This document shows positions 13,414 through 15,503 of a stretch of 15,503 nt of DNA, one piece after another. A program made the translations under genes and the position numbers. Source of the DNA: Moraxellaceae bacterium (GTDB taxonomy: Bacteria > Pseudomonadota > Gammaproteobacteria > Pseudomonadales > Moraxellaceae); assembly GCA_030684415.1 (NCBI GenBank), contig JAUXNL010000001.1:1-15503 (forward strand), read 5' to 3'. The stretch's first letter is position 1. Each line of letters starts with the position of its first letter. A model generated the notes under the pieces. That model was not told the origin of the DNA and made no database searches. It saw only the letters and a program-made list of their open reading frames with translations.

Positions 13414-13686
13414 ATGAATGAGACAACACTGGAAAAAATGCTGGCGGCATTGACTCCCGATCTGGTGCAAAGCTTCAAGCGGGCTATCGAGATCGGCAAG
13501 TGGCCCGACGGGCGTCGCCTGACGGATGAGCAGCGTGCAACCTGCATGCAGGCCGTGATTGCATGGGAGCATCATCATCTGCCGGAGGACCAGCGAGTCG
13601 GCTATATCGATAAAGGCGAAAAAGACGGTGACACCTGCTCTGAGCCGCATGATCACCACGAGCAGCCCATCAGTTTTCGCCACTGA
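13414..13686 (+). CDS. yeaC: YeaC family protein (DUF1315)
   Basis: A 90-residue protein matching E. coli YeaC: METTLEKML-like helix, then LTPDLVQSFKRAIEIGKWPD, GRRLTDEQRATCMQAVIAWE. The motif A-x-E-x-GKWPDG-x-x-LT-x-E-Q is the family hallmark. Function is unknown for the family. Here the C-terminal third is histidine-rich (HHH at about 50, then HDHHE near the end), which is not a feature I recall in E. coli YeaC and could bind metal. ATG 13414 lies four bases after the nadK stop, with GGAG (13398-13401) 12 bases upstream, so it is probably translated with nadK. The gene ends in a convergent arrangement with the next minus-strand gene, 12 bases away, at an 8-bp-stem hairpin covering its stop codon. 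Confidence 0.88.
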   Translation: MNETTLEKMLAALTPDLVQSFKRAIEIGKWPDGRRLTDEQRATCMQAVIAWEHHHLPEDQRVGYIDKGEKDGDTCSEPHDHHEQPISFRH

Positions 13687-13697
13687 CGTAGTGGCGA
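13677..13697. terminator. Inverted repeat at the convergent yeaC / minus-strand gene ends
   Basis: TCGCCACT (13677-13684), loop GACGT, AGTGGCGA (13690-13697): a perfect 8-bp stem whose loop holds the last two bases of the yeaC stop (13684-13686). Neither strand has a T-tract directly after it, so it is a weak or Rho-assisted terminator, or an mRNA 3'-end stabiliser, at best. Confidence 0.45.
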
Positions 13698-13698
13698 C

Positions 13699-14142
13699 TC
13701 ACCAGCGATATTTATCCCAGTTTTCCGGGTTGGCCCAGAACTTAGGGTTCAACCAGTCAGGTACCGGCTTGTAATGACGGATGTCGAAGCTCCAGGCATG
13801 CCAGGCGAGGTCGTCCACTTCATAGCGTGCCTGCCGGCATAGCCCCAGCCCCAGCAGTGCCGTGCCATCAAGCAGGTTTTCCGGTACAAACACCAGCAAT
13901 TGCCTGACTTTGATGTCGCGTAAGGCGGCGATGACACGTCTTGCCTCTTGCCGGCTCATGGTGATGGGCAGAGCCGCTATGGCCAGTTGCCCTGTCGGAA
14001 TATCGTCTGTGCGAGCGTCTGCCGGCAACGCTTGGCAGGCCGTGGCGCCTTCCGGCCATGGCAGGTGACCGATACGCAGCACATCCGAGGTGTCGGTGGC
14101 CTTGAGCGTGTCCGCAATCAGGGGCAGGAAAGGATGTGACAT
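13699..14142 (-). CDS. Conserved hypothetical protein of Pseudomonas-type neighbourhoods (possibly DUF6231)
   Basis: A 147-residue protein of unknown function. The N-terminal two-thirds alternate short hydrophobic strands and amphipathic helices (DVLRIGHLPW, GQLAIAALPITMS, RRVIAALRDIKVRQLLVFVP), resembling a Rossmann-like or methyltransferase-type core without a clear cofactor motif. The C-terminus is aromatic-rich: DDLAWHAWSFDIRHYKPVP followed by DWLNPKFWANPENWDKYRW, with eight Trp in the last 40 residues. I associate this tail with a family found next to yeaC and DUF2797 genes in Pseudomonas (DUF6231), from memory only. ATG 14142 has a weak ribosome site (GAAG). Only 21 bases separate it from the divergent DUF2797 start, so its promoter must lie inside that gene. 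Confidence 0.72.
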   Translation of the reverse strand: MSHPFLPLIADTLKATDTSDVLRIGHLPWPEGATACQALPADARTDDIPTGQLAIAALPITMSRQEARRVIAALRDIKVRQLLVFVPENLLDGTALLGLGLCRQARYEVDDLAWHAWSFDIRHYKPVPDWLNPKFWANPENWDKYRW

Positions 14143-14163
14143 GAACAGTCTTCAGGAAAAATA

Positions 14164-14979
14164 ATGCTGGGTACTTTACGAAAAATGCGGGCGGAGCGGA
14201 ACGAGCCCATCGATTACTTTTTGCCCTTGGGCGATATCTCGGTGCCCTTGAGTCCGTTTCTTGGCAAGACACTGCACCTGCGCTATCAGGGCAATATCTT
14301 CTGCACTGGCTGTGGGAGAAAGACGCCGAAGTCATATAACCAAGGCTATTGCTATGTTTGCTTCCGTAAACTCGCGGCAAACGACATGTGCATTCTCAAG
14401 CCCGAGACTTGTCACTATCACCTGGGCACCTGCCGTGAGCCTGAATGGGCCGATCAACACTGCATGGTTCCGCATATTGTGTATCTGGCCAATTCGTCAG
14501 GCCTGAAAGTCGGCATTACGCGCGCGACCCAGTTGCCGACCCGATGGATTGATCAGGGAGCGAGTCAGGCCTTGCCGATTTTCAGGGTGGCGACACGTTA
14601 CCAGTCGGGTCTGGTTGAAGTGCTGCTGGCACAGCAGGTGGCCGATAAAACCAACTGGCAGGCGCTCCTCAAAGGCGACAGTGAGCCTGTCGACCTCGAA
14701 ATGGCCCGCAATGACCTTCTCAGCGCTTGCGCCGCGGGATTGGCCGAGCTCACCGAAAAATTTCCTGCCCAGATACAGTTGCTGCCGGATGCTGCGGTCG
14801 AAAAATTTTCTTATCCCGTCCTCCATTACCCATTGAAAGTAAAGTCTTTCAATATGGACAGTGCACCCGATGTGGTCGGCACACTGACAGGCATCAAGGG
14901 CCAGTATCTGATATTTGATACCGGCGTTATCAATATTCGTAAATACACGGCCTATCAGGTCGAATTGCTGTCGGTGTAA
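14164..14979 (+). CDS. DUF2797 protein, zinc-cysteine domain with GIY-YIG-like core
   Basis: A 271-residue protein of the DUF2797 family, function unknown. The N-terminal part has Cys47-x2-Cys50, Cys63-x2-Cys66, Cys76, Cys83, His84/His86, Cys90 and Cys100, enough ligands for two zinc sites. After it comes HIVYLANSSGLKVGITR (104-120), spaced like the GIY...YIG core of GIY-YIG/T5orf172 nucleases: Tyr107, Lys115-Val116-Gly117, Arg120, then RWIDQGA (127-133) and Glu152 in VEVLLAQ, a candidate metal-binding Glu. The C-terminal 80 residues are beta-rich. ATG 14164 follows AGGA (14154-14157) by six bases. pepN begins two bases after its stop, so the two are probably co-transcribed. Nucleic-acid or RNA-related activity is inferred from the fold-like pattern only. 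Confidence 0.83.
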   Translation: MLGTLRKMRAERNEPIDYFLPLGDISVPLSPFLGKTLHLRYQGNIFCTGCGRKTPKSYNQGYCYVCFRKLAANDMCILKPETCHYHLGTCREPEWADQHCMVPHIVYLANSSGLKVGITRATQLPTRWIDQGASQALPIFRVATRYQSGLVEVLLAQQVADKTNWQALLKGDSEPVDLEMARNDLLSACAAGLAELTEKFPAQIQLLPDAAVEKFSYPVLHYPLKVKSFNMDSAPDVVGTLTGIKGQYLIFDTGVINIRKYTAYQVELLSV

Positions 14980-14981
14980 TC

Positions 14982-15503
14982 ATGGGTTCTGATGCTGCAA
15001 AAAATACAATATTTTTGGCGGATTACACGCCTTTTGGTTTTGTGCTTCATCGTACGGATTTGCGAGTTTTCTTGCATGAGGGCTATGCCCGTGTAGAGGC
15101 CGATATCGAGCTGGAGCGAGCGATCGGAAGTGATCCGGATGCCTCCTTGACCTTGCATGGCGTCGATCTGGAGCTTGAGTCTCTGGCGCTTGATGACTGC
15201 CCGATTTCGGAGGCGGCTTACCGTTTTGATGGTGAGCTTCTGGTGATTGATGGTTGCCCTTCTGGAAAATTCCGCCTTTCAACAAAGGTGCGAATTTATC
15301 CGGAGCGTAATACGGCCCTGGAGGGTTTGTATTCCTCTAATGGCATGTATTGCACACAGTGTGAGGCAGAGGGTTTCCGTAAGATCACCTTTTACCCGGA
15401 TCGACCTGATGTCATGTCACGGTTCACGACCCGGATAGAGGCTGACAAAACCCGCTTTCCCGTTCTGCTGGCTAACGGAAACCTCATGAAAAGTGCTGAT
15501 CTG
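14982..15503 (+). CDS. pepN: Aminopeptidase N (M1), N-terminal part (cut by window edge)
   Basis: The first 174 codons of a zinc metallopeptidase that removes N-terminal residues from peptides in the cytoplasm; the E. coli enzyme is about 870 residues. The reading frame is open to the right edge. The visible part is the N-terminal beta-saddle domain: TIFLADYTPFGFVLHRTDL (9-27), then EGLYSSNGMYCTQCEAEGFR (118-137), ITFYPDRPDVMSRFTTRIEA and FPVLLANGN. The Cys-x2-Cys-Glu-Ala-Glu-Gly-Phe-Arg stretch is diagnostic, with Glu136-region glutamate expected to bind the substrate amino group. The zinc motif HExxH and the GAMEN loop lie outside the window. ATG 14982 is two bases after the DUF2797 stop and has little ribosome site of its own, which suggests coupled translation. 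Confidence 0.95.
   Translation, partial: MGSDAAKNTIFLADYTPFGFVLHRTDLRVFLHEGYARVEADIELERAIGSDPDASLTLHGVDLELESLALDDCPISEAAYRFDGELLVIDGCPSGKFRLSTKVRIYPERNTALEGLYSSNGMYCTQCEAEGFRKITFYPDRPDVMSRFTTRIEADKTRFPVLLANGNLMKSADL

Overview
The window looks like chromosomal core sequence from a gammaproteobacterium with moderately high GC. Gene content and order resemble the Pseudomonas/Alcanivorax/Marinobacter group: fadH, then a coiled-coil gene, a PLP desulfhydrase-like gene, a cyclic-nucleotide/rhodanese protein, nadK, yeaC, a DUF2797 gene and pepN. I recall a similar neighbourhood in Pseudomonas, but the genus assignment is inference. There is no sign of a prophage, transposon, CRISPR array, tRNA or rRNA. 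No stretch longer than about 230 bases lacks a gene.

Left part (1-3437). A minus-strand operon of liuR (MerR regulator) and liuA (isovaleryl-CoA dehydrogenase, cut by the window edge) opens leucine/isovalerate catabolism. Its promoter carries a perfect 14-bp palindrome that is a likely LiuR operator. Across a 230-bp intergenic region, a CRP-like palindrome overlaps the promoter of a TIP30-like Rossmann protein. Next come an RraA-family protein and an exported Sel1-repeat protein, which ends at a strong bidirectional terminator.

Middle (3516-8890). Malate dehydrogenase (minus) is divergent from a QueD-like pterin enzyme (plus). Next is a tiny isolated transcription unit: a textbook-spaced Pho box, a -10-like element, a 30-codon extremely acidic open reading frame and a Rho-independent terminator. 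This is the most interesting and probably unannotated element here. An AraC/OruR-type regulator (minus) then faces fadH (2,4-dienoyl-CoA reductase, plus), suggesting control of unsaturated fatty-acid oxidation. fadH ends in a UUCG-capped hairpin.

Right part (8940-15503). Five co-directional, closely spaced genes run from a long coiled-coil protein through a D-cysteine desulfhydrase/ACC-deaminase-like enzyme, a double cyclic-nucleotide-domain/rhodanese fusion and NAD kinase to YeaC. A small minus-strand gene of unknown function follows, almost touching its neighbours on both sides. Last are a DUF2797 zinc-cysteine protein with a GIY-YIG-like core and the first 174 codons of aminopeptidase N.

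Overall theme: central carbon and lipid catabolism (liu, mdh, fadH) mixed with housekeeping functions (nadK, pepN, queD-like) and several poorly characterised regulatory or structural proteins. The regulatory sites are read by eye and have not been scored against matrices.
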